The position numbers and the translations under genes were made by a program. Positions 7,569-15,654 of a stretch of 33,664 bases of DNA are shown in pieces. Position 1 is the stretch's first letter. Every line of letters begins with the position of its first letter. The DNA comes from Candidatus Firestoneibacteriota bacterium. Lineage in GTDB: Bacteria > Oederibacteriota > D2-FULL-39-29. Location: assembly GCA_903891415.1 (NCBI GenBank), contig CAITEH010000036.1, positions 1 to 33,664 of the forward strand, given 5' to 3'. The notes under the pieces were generated by a model. It was given only the letters and a program-made list of their open reading frames with translations. It was not told the origin of the DNA and searched no databases.

Positions 7569-8882
7569 ATGACTGACAAACTGATATGGAATCCTAAAGC
7601 GGAGTGCATGCTTCCCAAAGAACGCGAGTTATTGCAACTGGAGCGCCTCCAGTATATCGTAAAATATGCTTACGAAAAAATACCCTACTATAAAAGGTCT
7701 TTTGATGCCGCGAAAGTAAAGCCGTCGGATATAAAAGAGTTAAAGGATATTACAAAACTTCCCTTTACCTCTAAAGAGGATATCAGAAGCGCCTACCCTT
7801 TTGGAATGTTTGCGGTCCCCCACGAAGAAATACTTGAGATCCACACCTCTTCAGGGACCACCGGCAAGCCCGTTGTTGTGGGTTATACGGCTTCTGATAT
7901 CGAACTCTGGAGTGAAGTTATGGCCCGGGCTCTCTCCATGGCAGGCACCACAAAAGCCGACTGGGTCCAGAACGCTTACGGTTACGGTTTATTTACCGGA
8001 GGTCTGGGCGTGCATTACGGGGCAAGAAAAATAGGCGCCAGTATCGTTCCGATATCCGCCGGAAATACAAAGCGGCAGCTGGAACTCATAAAAGATTTCG
8101 GGACCACCATTCTGACCTGCACCCCCTCCTATACCTTATATCTGGCTGAAGTCGCAGGGGAAGAAGGTATTGACCTGAAAAAAAGTAAATTAAAGGCCGG
8201 GGTTTTCGGTGCTGAAATGTGGACCGAAAAAATGCGTGAAGAAATTGAAAAGCGCCTGCATCTTTGCGCATTGAATATCTACGGTTTAACCGAGATCATA
8301 GGGCCGGGCGTTGCCCAGGAATGCGGGGAGAAAGCCGGACTGCATCTACAGGAAGACCATTTTTTGCCGGAAGTTATTTCACCGGAGACGCTTTCCCCGG
8401 TAAACGAAGGTAATAAGGGAGAACTTGTGCTTACCACTCTCACCCGGGAAGGCACGCCTATGATCCGCTTCAGGACCAAAGACATAACGGCGCTCAACCG
8501 CGGCACCTGCAAATGCGGCAGGACCACCGTAAAAATGGAAAGGATAACCGGCAGGTCTGACGATATGATGAAGATCCGCGGCGTTATTGTATTTCCTTCC
8601 CAGATAGAAAAGGCCCTGCTGGAAATTCCGGAGATAGAACCGCACTATAAGATAATTATTACCAGGCCGCACCAGCTGGACGAACTTGAAGTACAGGTGG
8701 AAGCTTCAAAAAAGATGTTCTCCGATGAGGTAAGGCATGTAGAAGAAATAAAAAATAATATTGAGAACCATATTGAACGCGCCATTGGAATAAGGATCAA
8801 AGTAACGCTGGTGGAACCGAAGTCCATACAAAGAAGCGAGGGCAAGGCCCGGCGTGTATTTGATATGAGGAATATCAAATAA
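7569..8882 (+). CDS. Phenylacetate-CoA ligase family protein (PaaK-like), paralogue 2
   Basis: This 437-aa AMP-forming arylacetate-CoA ligase shows the ATP loop [13 protein letters not shown] (near residue 95), [19 protein letters not shown], the CKCGRT knuckle, the hinge [20 protein letters not shown], and the catalytic lysine in [10 protein letters not shown] near the end. An AGAGGTG ribosome binding site precedes the ATG. It parallels the ligase at 5665 along its whole length, and each ligase is linked to an ACT protein, so an ancient duplication of a ligase-ACT pair is likely. Aryl-acid specificity may differ between the two; sequence does not show which acids. Confidence 0.88.
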   Translation: MTDKLIWNPKAECMLPKERELLQLERLQYIVKYAYEKIPYYKRSFDAAKVKPSDIKELKDITKLPFTSKEDIRSAYPFGMFAVPHEEILEIHTSSGTTGKPVVVGYTASDIELWSEVMARALSMAGTTKADWVQNAYGYGLFTGGLGVHYGARKIGASIVPISAGNTKRQLELIKDFGTTILTCTPSYTLYLAEVAGEEGIDLKKSKLKAGVFGAEMWTEKMREEIEKRLHLCALNIYGLTEIIGPGVAQECGEKAGLHLQEDHFLPEVISPETLSPVNEGNKGELVLTTLTREGTPMIRFRTKDITALNRGTCKCGRTTVKMERITGRSDDMMKIRGVIVFPSQIEKALLEIPEIEPHYKIIITRPHQLDELEVQVEASKKMFSDEVRHVEEIKNNIENHIERAIGIRIKVTLVEPKSIQRSEGKARRVFDMRNIK

Positions 8883-8891
8883 GCCGGTGCC

Positions 8892-9524
8892 TGATGACAC
8901 CGATGGGAAGTAAGATGGCACAGATGCGTTGCTAAGCAACGCTGATTACACAGCTAGTAAATGAGATGGCACGGATAAAACTTGCAAAAAGAAGATGTTA
9001 AAGATGATGGGGTATCATCTTTGGCATTCTGAGATAGGGGTGTAATATGGCTATTATTGAAAAGGATAATAAGCTTACGGCGAAAATTATTGGTCATTGT
9101 TTCAAATTACATACTGAAATCGGTCCCGGACATATTGAAAAACTTATCATAACGGACTGATAGCGATCTTTGAGAAGGAAAATGTAGTTTTTGAAACAGA
9201 AAAACAGTACAAGTTGTTTTATCAGGAGAAGGAAATAGGAAGCTTTCGGGCAGACCTTGTCGTTGAAAACAAATTGATAATTGAAATAAAGTCTCTTTAT
9301 CGGGGTATTCCCGAGGTATATTATCACCAGATAGTTTCATATCTGAAATCAGCGAAAATACCCATAGGACTTATAGTGAACTTTGGCACGAACCGTTGCC
9401 AAAGTTAAAGAATAGTTGTATAAAATAGATATATAGCTGTGAAATAATATATACACGGCAGTGTATGGCAACCATCTATCTGTGCGATTTATCTGTGCCA
9501 TCTCACTACCCATCAGTGACATCA
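8892..9524. mobile_element. Candidate mobile-like module: inverted repeats flanking a GxxExxY gene
   Basis: A 34-bp sequence at 8892-8925 recurs in reverse complement at 9491-9524 with 30 of 34 bases matching. The repeats enclose only a GxxExxY-family reading frame. Just inside the left repeat are a strong palindrome (GCGTTGCTAAGCAACGC, 8926-8942) and a second partial copy of the repeat core (AGATGGCACGGAT, about 8965-8977). The left end is 9 bases after the ligase stop, and the right end is 19 bases before the ACT start. The module thus sits neatly between two genes expected to be one operon. No transposase is present and no target duplication is visible. Confidence 0.5.
9047..9408 (+). pseudogene. 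GxxExxY protein (PD-(D/E)XK nuclease-like fold), frameshifted
   Basis: The ATG at 9047 opens MAIIEKDNKLTAKIIGHCFKL, leading to HTEIGPGH, the typical start of GxxExxY proteins (PDDEXK_3). The frame then stops at 9158-9160. In the next frame the family continues to 9408 with YHNGLIAIFEKENV, GSFRADLVVENKLIIEIKS and YLKSAKIPIGLIVNFGT. One extra A in the five-A run at 9138-9142 would join the two. A second shift near 9385-9393 could give a more family-like C-terminus (EPLPKLK), ending at about 9450. The reconstructed protein would be about 120-135 aa, normal for the family. Function is unknown; the gene is decayed or carries sequencing errors. Confidence 0.75.
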
Positions 9525-9543
9525 GTTTTACTGGAGGTAAAAC

Positions 9544-9975
9544 ATGCAGGTAAAGCAGGTATCGATCTTCTTGGAGAACAAAAAGGGACGGCTTCTTGAT
9601 GCTTTGAAAGCTCTGGCAAGGGCGAAGATAAATATTAGAGCGCTTTCCATAGCTGATACCGCCGACTATGGAATTCTCCGCATGATAGTTTCCGATGTGG
9701 TCAGAGCAAAAGCAGCTCTGGAAACCGCGGGTTTTACGGTAAAAGAAACTGAAGTTATCGCAATAGCAGTTAACGATCAGCCGGGAGGCCTGGCAAAGAT
9801 CCTTGAAGTCCTGAATAATGCCGGCCTGAACGTTGAGTATGTCTATGCTTTTGCCGAAAAACAGGAAAACGACGCTATAGTTGTCTTAAGGACAGAAAAT
9901 ATTGAGCTGGGTATAAAAACTCTGACAAATGCCAAGGTAAAGATACTGGAACCAAAAAAAGTTTATGCGCTGTAA
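9544..9975 (+). CDS. Tandem ACT-domain protein, paralogue 2
   Basis: The 143-aa product has two ACT domains, residues about 1-65 (ENKKGRLLDALKALARAKINI) and 75-135 (NDQPGGLAKILEVLNNAGLNV). It is clearly related to the protein at 7146. The second domain keeps the PGGL ligand-binding turn; the first has KKGRL in its place. A GGAGG ribosome binding site (about 9532-9536) lies just outside the inverted-repeat module that separates it from the ligase. It probably senses an amino acid and acts with the ligases and IOR, but no partner is shown by sequence. Confidence 0.82.
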   Translation: MQVKQVSIFLENKKGRLLDALKALARAKINIRALSIADTADYGILRMIVSDVVRAKAALETAGFTVKETEVIAIAVNDQPGGLAKILEVLNNAGLNVEYVYAFAEKQENDAIVVLRTENIELGIKTLTNAKVKILEPKKVYAL

Positions 9976-9981
9976 AGGCGA

Positions 9982-10140
9982 AGTCAATAAAGTTAATAAA
10001 GTTTTTAAGGTTTGTAAGGTCTAGAATCATTGAAGGATATTAATCAGAAATGCCATTTTAGACTTTTCGCACGTACTTAATATAATTACTTCCACTAAAA
10101 AAAACTTTATGAACCTTAAAGACTTTACGGACTTTTAGAC
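9982..10140. repeat. AT-rich intergenic repeat, copy B, running into the iorA 3' end
   Basis: The left arm (9982-10022) contains GTTTTTAAGGTTT as in copy A. The right arm (about 10101-10140) is an approximate reverse complement (GACTTTA, ACCTTAAAGAC). Both copies also share a CATTGAAG word just inside the left arm. The right arm supplies the last codons of iorA (stop at 10125-10127). It fills the gap between the convergent ACT and iorA genes, where no classical terminator is seen. Confidence 0.6.
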
Positions 10141-11681
10141 TTCTTCTTCGTCAGCACACACGGCCTTCTTGCTATAATAACATTAACCCCGTTCTCCTGC
10201 CCCAATTTTTCATTTATTAATGCCGTTGTAGCTTCCAGATCTATCGGGTCTATCACGGTAACGGAGGTAACCCCGCTTGCTTTGCAAAGATCCTCAAGTA
10301 TTACCCTGGGAACTTCCTGCCCTTTAGCTGTGATACCCGTCAGGGGCGTAGGTTGATGCCCGGTCATTGCCGTTGAGGAATTATCCAGTATCAGCACCGT
10401 AATATTTGCCCTGTTGTAAACAGCACTGATCAAGGCAGGAATACCCGAATGCATAAATGTGGAATCCCCTATTACGCAGGCGATCCGTTTTATTCCCTGT
10501 CCCGCAATTCCGGCTGCCTTTGAAATACTCGCCCCCATACAAAGACAGGTATCCAGGGCCTCTAAAGGAGGATTACAGCCCAAAGTATAGCAGCCAATAT
10601 CTCCCGTGGTAAATACGGGTTTGGCCGCCTTAAGTGCTTTATAAAGCTCCCGGTGGCCGCAGCCCGGGCACAATACGGGCGGGCGCAGAGGCAAACCTTT
10701 TACCGGGCTGCCGCTCACTTTTTTCCTTAAATACAGACCCAGGGCATCCGGGCCTATTTCTCCGACCCTGTTGATCTCCCCGGTAATTTTCCCTTTAACA
10801 TTGGCAGAAAATTTCCTCGCTACCTCTTCCACGCAGGGTTCCCCTTCCTCCACTACGATCACATCATCAAGCCCTTTTACAAAATCCCTGATCAGGGTTT
10901 CTGCAAAAGGATAAAAAGATATTTTTAAAACGGCATATTCCGCCGCATATTCCATGGCATAATTATAGGCGATACCGCAGGCAATAATTCCTTTCTTTTG
11001 TTTGTCCTTAAAAACACTGTTATAGACCGCGCCATCCTCAGTCAGACCTTTCTGTTTTTCCACAAGCGCCTTGTGGAGGCGCACTACATTGGAGGGCACT
11101 GCAATAAGCTGGGAGGGATCTTTTTGAAGCGAGGTACTGTTCTCTTCCCTGAGCTCTCCTTTTGCCACGGAAGACGAAGTATGTGAAAGCTTTGTCAAAC
11201 TGCGCAGCATGACCGGCATCTTATATTTTTCCGAAAGGTCAAAAGCGGCGATCACAAAATCTCTGGCTTCCTGAGAGTCTGAAGGCTCAAAGAGCGCGAT
11301 CTTCGCGAAACGCGCAAAAAGCCTTGTATCCTGTTCATTCTGTGAGGAATAAGCCCCCGGATCATCGGCAACAACGACAACAAAGCCCCCTTTGTTACCG
11401 AGGTAGGCAGAAGTCATTAACGGATCCGCTGCAACATTAAGTCCCACGTGTTTCATGGAGACCAGCGCCCGCCGGCCGGTGTAAGAAACACCCACCGCCG
11501 TTTCATAGGCGACTTTCTCATTAACCGCCCACTCAGCACGTCCCTTAAAATGCTTTGCCAGGTATTCAAGTATCTCTGTAGCCGGTGTTCCCGGATAACT
11601 TGAGGCGTAGGAAAGGCCCGCTTCTATAGCCCCTCTGGCAATTGCCTCATTCCCGGTCATTAATTCTTTATTTAGCGCCAT
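10125..11681 (-). CDS. iorA: Indolepyruvate:ferredoxin oxidoreductase, alpha subunit, lacking the ferredoxin domain (IorA)
   Basis: This thiamine-diphosphate-dependent subunit works with IorB on aryl pyruvates. The N-terminal pyrimidine-binding half has MTGNEAIARGAIEAG and SSYPGTPATEILEY. The C-terminal half has CPGCGHRELY, GDIGCYTLG and the cofactor motif GDSTFMHSG...DNSSTAMTGHQPTP. It ends at residue 518, just after the conserved IIARRPCVL strand, with a short KKKSKSP tail. Usual IorA proteins run to about 600 residues with a C-terminal domain binding two 4Fe-4S clusters; no CxxCxxC cysteine clusters are present here. The AAGGGG ribosome binding site and ATG at 11681 are good. Separation from iorB is unusual. 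Confidence 0.9.
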   Translation of the reverse strand: MALNKELMTGNEAIARGAIEAGLSYASSYPGTPATEILEYLAKHFKGRAEWAVNEKVAYETAVGVSYTGRRALVSMKHVGLNVAADPLMTSAYLGNKGGFVVVVADDPGAYSSQNEQDTRLFARFAKIALFEPSDSQEARDFVIAAFDLSEKYKMPVMLRSLTKLSHTSSSVAKGELREENSTSLQKDPSQLIAVPSNVVRLHKALVEKQKGLTEDGAVYNSVFKDKQKKGIIACGIAYNYAMEYAAEYAVLKISFYPFAETLIRDFVKGLDDVIVVEEGEPCVEEVARKFSANVKGKITGEINRVGEIGPDALGLYLRKKVSGSPVKGLPLRPPVLCPGCGHRELYKALKAAKPVFTTGDIGCYTLGCNPPLEALDTCLCMGASISKAAGIAGQGIKRIACVIGDSTFMHSGIPALISAVYNRANITVLILDNSSTAMTGHQPTPLTGITAKGQEVPRVILEDLCKASGVTSVTVIDPIDLEATTALINEKLGQENGVNVIIARRPCVLTKKKSKSP

Positions 11682-11721
11682 CTTCTTCCCCTTATATTTG
11701 CTTAAATTTCAAATCTTTTCT

Positions 11722-11750
11722 AATATATACGAAAGTAGCAGTAAACACAA
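11722..11750 (-). promoter_or_regulatory. Candidate promoter of iorA
   Basis: On the minus strand TTGTGT (11745-11750) and TATATT (11722-11727) are spaced by 17 bases, about 40 bases upstream of the iorA ATG. The match is moderate. Confidence 0.4.
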
Positions 11751-11761
11751 GCCCAAAATCC

Positions 11762-11815
11762 AGCCCGAAATCCAAAGAGGATTTAGGGCTGATGACACAT
11801 CCGCCCAGGCGGATG
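11762..11815. repeat. Pair of intergenic hairpins upstream of iorA
   Basis: AGCCCGAAATCC (11762-11773) pairs with GGATTTAGGGCT (11779-11790) over 12 positions with one mismatch. It is followed by a perfect palindrome CATCCGCCCAGGCGGATG (11798-11815; 8-bp stem, 2-base loop). No T run follows. The divergent gap 11682-12046 holds these hairpins, an arm-like repeat (11924-11970) and the promoters given, but no gene. Confidence 0.5.
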
Positions 11816-11923
11816 CCGAAACATTATTACTTTTACACTTTGGTAGGCAGATAGAGCAATGAACATTGACAAGACCTCTCTCAGAGTGGACAAAGCTTTT
11901 TCAAATAATATCTTTCAAAGATC

Positions 11924-11970
11924 TTAGACTTTAAGACCTTACGAACTTTTTGACATTATGGACTTTTTCC
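11924..11970. repeat. Single arm resembling the AT-rich repeats A and B
   Basis: The stretch iterates GACTTTAAGACC, TTACGAAC and TTATGGAC words. In reverse complement it reads GTTCGTAAGGTCTTAAAG, like the arms at 6974-7126 and 9982-10140. No second arm is seen nearby, so it may be a solo or decayed copy. Confidence 0.4.
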
Positions 11971-11995
11971 GTCAGGCATCAGTTGTAAATACCTA

Positions 11996-12024
11996 TTGCA
12001 CAATTAACTATTCTGGTATAAAAT
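11996..12024 (+). promoter_or_regulatory. Candidate promoter of the methyltransferase gene
   Basis: TTGCAC (11996-12001) and TAAAAT (12019-12024) are spaced by 17 bases; TATAAA two bases earlier is an alternative -10 box. The transcript would start at about 12031, giving a very short leader. Confidence 0.45.
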
Positions 12025-12046
12025 CAGAGCAAAGGGTAAGGTGCAA

Positions 12047-12811
12047 ATGTCCATTTACCGGGAGCCGTACTATTACGAACTAGCTTTTAGTTTTAATGAC
12101 CCTGTCAAACAAGTAAACCTTTTCGAAAAACTTACATCTAAATATTCCAAAATAAAAGTGAGTTCCTTCCTTGATATGGGCTGCGGCCCGTCTCCCCAGC
12201 TTCTGGAACTTGCAAAGCGGGGTTATGACTGCACGGGCACGGATATCTGCCCCGGCATGCTTGCCTATCTGGTGAAGAAGGCAAAAGCAAAAAAACTTAA
12301 GATCAAGACAAAAAAAGCGGATTTCACGGATTTCACCTCGAAAATTAAATATGATTTTGCGATGATGATGATGGGAACGATCGGCTATATTGACAGTAAA
12401 AGAAAACTTCTTTCACATTTAAGCTCCGTGGGGAAATGTTTAAATCCCGGCGGCCTCTATCTTATAGAAAATTTCAGGACCACAAGAAGCAACGAACACC
12501 TGTTTTCTCCGCAAACCTGGCTGGTAAAAAGAAAAGGCCTTACCATCCGGGTTTTTTACAAGATAGATATTAAAGACCGGCTGCAGGGCCTCGAAACCGA
12601 GACAATTCTTCTTGAAGTCGAAGATCAGGGCAAGAAACACCTGCTAAAACAACAAGCCGGAATAAAGATCTTCTCCCCTCTTGAATTCTTCGAATCCATT
12701 AAAGAATCCAAAATGTTCGAATTCCTGGGCTGGTTCAACCGTGAAACTCTCCGGAGCACAAAAATACCAAAGATCGGGAACTACACACTGCTCAGAAGAA
12801 AAACAAATTAG
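12047..12811 (+). CDS. Class I SAM-dependent methyltransferase
   Basis: This product of about 254 aa has a Rossmann-type methyltransferase core. Motif I is FLDMGCGPSPQLLELAKRG (about residues 41-59), the acidic end of strand 2 is GTDICPGML, and strand 4 is FAMMMMGTIGYI followed by LNPGGLYLIENF. The C-terminal half (about 150-254) resembles the substrate-binding part of small-molecule methyltransferases of this fold. An in-frame GTG at 12041 is an alternative start; the ATG is preferred for its AAGGTG ribosome binding site. It stands alone between divergent iorA and convergent GH78. The methyl acceptor is unknown. Confidence 0.8.
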   Translation: MSIYREPYYYELAFSFNDPVKQVNLFEKLTSKYSKIKVSSFLDMGCGPSPQLLELAKRGYDCTGTDICPGMLAYLVKKAKAKKLKIKTKKADFTDFTSKIKYDFAMMMMGTIGYIDSKRKLLSHLSSVGKCLNPGGLYLIENFRTTRSNEHLFSPQTWLVKRKGLTIRVFYKIDIKDRLQGLETETILLEVEDQGKKHLLKQQAGIKIFSPLEFFESIKESKMFEFLGWFNRETLRSTKIPKIGNYTLLRRKTN

Positions 12812-12883
12812 AGACAAATTACCTGATAGTCCCGCCTGAAATATTTCTTAGCTCTTGCTACTTTGCAGCTGTCAGCTATACTC

Positions 12884-12942
12884 GTCATAGACCTCGGCAT
12901 TCCTCCCGCCTAGATGAGCTTAGGCGAGGCTGGCGCAATGAC
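12884..12942. repeat. Extragenic palindromic sequence between convergent genes
   Basis: GTCAT (12884-12888) pairs with ATGAC (12938-12942) at the outer edge, and inside it CCCGCCTA faces TTAGGCGAGG. The pattern resembles bacterial extragenic palindromes of the GTCATTCCCGC type. It lies between the convergent methyltransferase and rhamnosidase genes; no T run marks it as a terminator. Confidence 0.45.
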
Positions 12943-12996
12943 AGAATTCTGTGTTCACTAAATCCTATCATCTTCTCTTAATCCCAATTTATCCTG

Positions 12997-15612
12997 CTAA
13001 TTCCGCAAAACTACGGCAAATTTCCATTTACCCGCGCCGATTTCTTTCGATTTTTGCCCGGGTAAGCTCACCGTCGCCGTTGTGTTTGCTGGGATCTCCA
13101 CTGAAGAGAATAGCTTATTTCCTTGTAGTTTCCATTGAATGCTTACCCTGCCATAACGGGTCCTCAGCTCACACTTCACCCAATTGATCTGCACCCTGTC
13201 TTCCTTTGTTTTTATTTGAGGCTGAGGACGTATTATGATATGTTTGTAGCCCGGCTTCTCAGGATCAAGTTCAATACCCGCGACCGTATTGTATATCCAC
13301 TCACCGATAGCGCCATAGGCGTAGTGATTGAAGGAATTCATGCCAACATCACCAAAACCTTCCGCCTTTGTATAACTGTTCCACCTCTCCCACATAGTAG
13401 TCGCGCCCTGCAGGATAGAGTATAACCAGGAAGGATACGTTTTTTGCAGCAGAAGTTTATAGGCAATATCTTTCCTGCCAAATCTGGTTAGCACAGGAGC
13501 CAAAAGCGGAGTTCCCACAAAACCGGTTGAAAGATGCCATTTCCGTCTTTCAATATCTCTTATCAGGCGTTTTAGAGCATAGGCCTGCTTTTCTTCAGGC
13601 AGTAGATTAAAACCCAATGCGAGCAGGTATGCCGTCTGCGTCTCTCCGGCAACCTTACCGTTTGGGGAAACAAATTCGCGGTTAAATGCTGCTTTAACTT
13701 TGACCGCCAATTTTGAATATTTTTTCGCGTCCTGTTTTCTTTCCAGAATCTTTGCGATCCGCGCAAAAAGCGTCGTGCTGTAAGCAAAATAGGCCGTCGA
13801 GATAAGGTCAGAGGGTGTTAACGCTTTGGTGACCTTACCTTCACAAACATCCAGCCCCAGCCAATCCCCAAAATTAGAGGGCGGGTCATTAATAAGCCCG
13901 GCACTGCTTTTCCTCTGCCATTCTATCCAGCCCTTCATTGAGTCATATTGCCTTTCTAAAATGCGTTTATCGCCGTAGCAGAGATAAATGGTCCACGGGC
14001 AGATAACTCCGGCATCCGCCCAGGCAGGAGCTCCGCGGCCTTCGACCCTGATCACGTCAGGCGCAACAAAGGGGAAAGCTCCGTCAGAAAATTGTGAATC
14101 CGAAAGGTCCGTGCACCATTTGGTAAAGAAAGACGCCACGTCACGGTTAAAAGCCGCCGTGCGGATAAAAACCTGCGCGTCTCCCGTCCAGCCCAGCCGC
14201 TCATCACGCTGGGGGCAGTCCGTAGGTACTTCCAGAAAATTCCCTTTCTGGCCCCAGACAATATTTTTCTGCAAGCGGTTAAGTAATTTATTAGAAGAAG
14301 AAAATTTTCCGGTTTCCGGAATATCCGAATGCAGCACTACTCCTGTTACATCCGTTTTTACGGGTTTTTTCCGCAAGCCCGTAAGTTCAATATACCTGAA
14401 GCCGTGAAAGGTAAAATGCGGCTCAAATACTTCGCTTCCGCCTTTGCAGATGTACCTGTCAGTGCATTCGGCAGAACGCAAATTGGCGGTATAGAGGGTT
14501 CCGTCTGCATTCAGCATTTCACCGTAGCGTATCTTTACTTCTGTCCCTTTGCCGGCACTTAATTTTATTTTTGCCCAGCCCACCATATTCTGGCCCAGGT
14601 CAAAGATATGAACGCCTTTTTCAGGTTCTGTTTGTTTGAGGGCCGGCAGCTGCTCCTGCTTTCTTACGGGGCCGTGACACTTGGCAACGATAGGTACTTT
14701 GGGAGCCGTAAAAACAGCGGCTTTCTTCCAGGCAGAATCTTTGCCTTCAGCTGTATTCCAACTTTTTAGTTCTTTCCTTGCATCATAGGTCTCGCCGTTA
14801 TATATATCTGATCTTAATATCGGGCCGGGAGCAGTCTTCCAGGTAGGATCGGAACAGAATACTTCCCGTTTACCGTCAAAATATTCGACTTCCAGTTGCA
14901 GGAGCAAAGACAATTGATGGCCGTACAGATAATGCTTCCTAGCCCAGACAAGAAAACCGGCATACCAGCCGTCCCCCAGGATAGCCCCCAGGACATTACT
15001 GCCCGGGCAGAGTTCTGCGGTTACATCATAGACCAGATATTGTATCCGCTTATTGTAATCGGTCCAGCCGGGGGTAAAATAATCCTCCCCGAGGCGCTTG
15101 CCGTTTATATGCAATTCAAAGAGTCCCCGCGCGGTCACATAAACCCGCGCCTTTTTCACGCCCGGTTGCAAAAAAATAGTTTTGCGCAGGTACGGGCAGG
15201 GCTGGCTTATTTTCATTTTTTTTAACGGCTTCCCTATCCATTTTGCTTTCCAATCAGAAGGGTTAAGAAGTCCCAGTTCAAAACAGGCAGGGCCGCTCCA
15301 CGCGGAAATCTCACCTGCCCTGTCCCAGACCCGGACCCGCCACCAGACAGCCTGGCGCGAGCTCAATTTTTTCCCCGAGTATATAATATCCAGGCATTTA
15401 TCCGTTATTACTTTCCCGCTGTCCCACAGGCCGGGCTTTGTTTCAAGCCCCTCAAGGGAAGAAGACGCCTTGATCTGATAGGCCGTCTGCAAAGCGCCTT
15501 TTCTCGAGTCCTCTAGCCGCCACGAAAGCCGGGGATTAGTTTCTCCGATACCCAGAGGGTTTACAAGATATTCGCAGCGTAAATCTACCGCAAGGTGTTC
15601 AGCATAGCTCAT
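12997..15612 (-). CDS. Alpha-L-rhamnosidase, glycoside hydrolase family 78
   Basis: This 871-aa enzyme removes terminal alpha-L-rhamnose by an inverting mechanism. The order fits GH78: an N-terminal fibronectin-type region (PRLSWRLEDS), a carbohydrate-binding jelly-roll (ARVYVTARGLFELHINGKR), then the (alpha/alpha)6 barrel with the hallmark DCPQRDERLGWTGDAQVF (general-acid Glu in the DER segment) and MWERWNSY (catalytic Glu), and a C-terminal beta-sandwich. Length is typical. There is no signal peptide, so it should act in the cytoplasm on imported oligosaccharides. It has an AAAGGAG ribosome binding site and lies 42 bases downstream of the kinase gene on the same strand, so it may be cotranscribed with it. 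Confidence 0.93.
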   Translation of the reverse strand: MSYAEHLAVDLRCEYLVNPLGIGETNPRLSWRLEDSRKGALQTAYQIKASSSLEGLETKPGLWDSGKVITDKCLDIIYSGKKLSSRQAVWWRVRVWDRAGEISAWSGPACFELGLLNPSDWKAKWIGKPLKKMKISQPCPYLRKTIFLQPGVKKARVYVTARGLFELHINGKRLGEDYFTPGWTDYNKRIQYLVYDVTAELCPGSNVLGAILGDGWYAGFLVWARKHYLYGHQLSLLLQLEVEYFDGKREVFCSDPTWKTAPGPILRSDIYNGETYDARKELKSWNTAEGKDSAWKKAAVFTAPKVPIVAKCHGPVRKQEQLPALKQTEPEKGVHIFDLGQNMVGWAKIKLSAGKGTEVKIRYGEMLNADGTLYTANLRSAECTDRYICKGGSEVFEPHFTFHGFRYIELTGLRKKPVKTDVTGVVLHSDIPETGKFSSSNKLLNRLQKNIVWGQKGNFLEVPTDCPQRDERLGWTGDAQVFIRTAAFNRDVASFFTKWCTDLSDSQFSDGAFPFVAPDVIRVEGRGAPAWADAGVICPWTIYLCYGDKRILERQYDSMKGWIEWQRKSSAGLINDPPSNFGDWLGLDVCEGKVTKALTPSDLISTAYFAYSTTLFARIAKILERKQDAKKYSKLAVKVKAAFNREFVSPNGKVAGETQTAYLLALGFNLLPEEKQAYALKRLIRDIERRKWHLSTGFVGTPLLAPVLTRFGRKDIAYKLLLQKTYPSWLYSILQGATTMWERWNSYTKAEGFGDVGMNSFNHYAYGAIGEWIYNTVAGIELDPEKPGYKHIIIRPQPQIKTKEDRVQINWVKCELRTRYGRVSIQWKLQGNKLFSSVEIPANTTATVSLPGQKSKEIGAGKWKFAVVLRN

Positions 15613-15654
15613 TATTATTCTCCTTTTAAATAATTGTTGTTAAAAGCAAATGCT

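Noticed and set aside
8926-8942. Palindrome GCGTTGCTAAGCAACGC as a terminator of the second ligase
   Set aside because: It has no T run after it and lies within the inverted-repeat module, so it is better seen as part of that element.
6974-10140. CRISPR array as an explanation for the spaced AT-rich repeats
   Set aside because: There are only two or three imperfect copies kilobases apart with inverted arms, no regular spacers and no cas genes.
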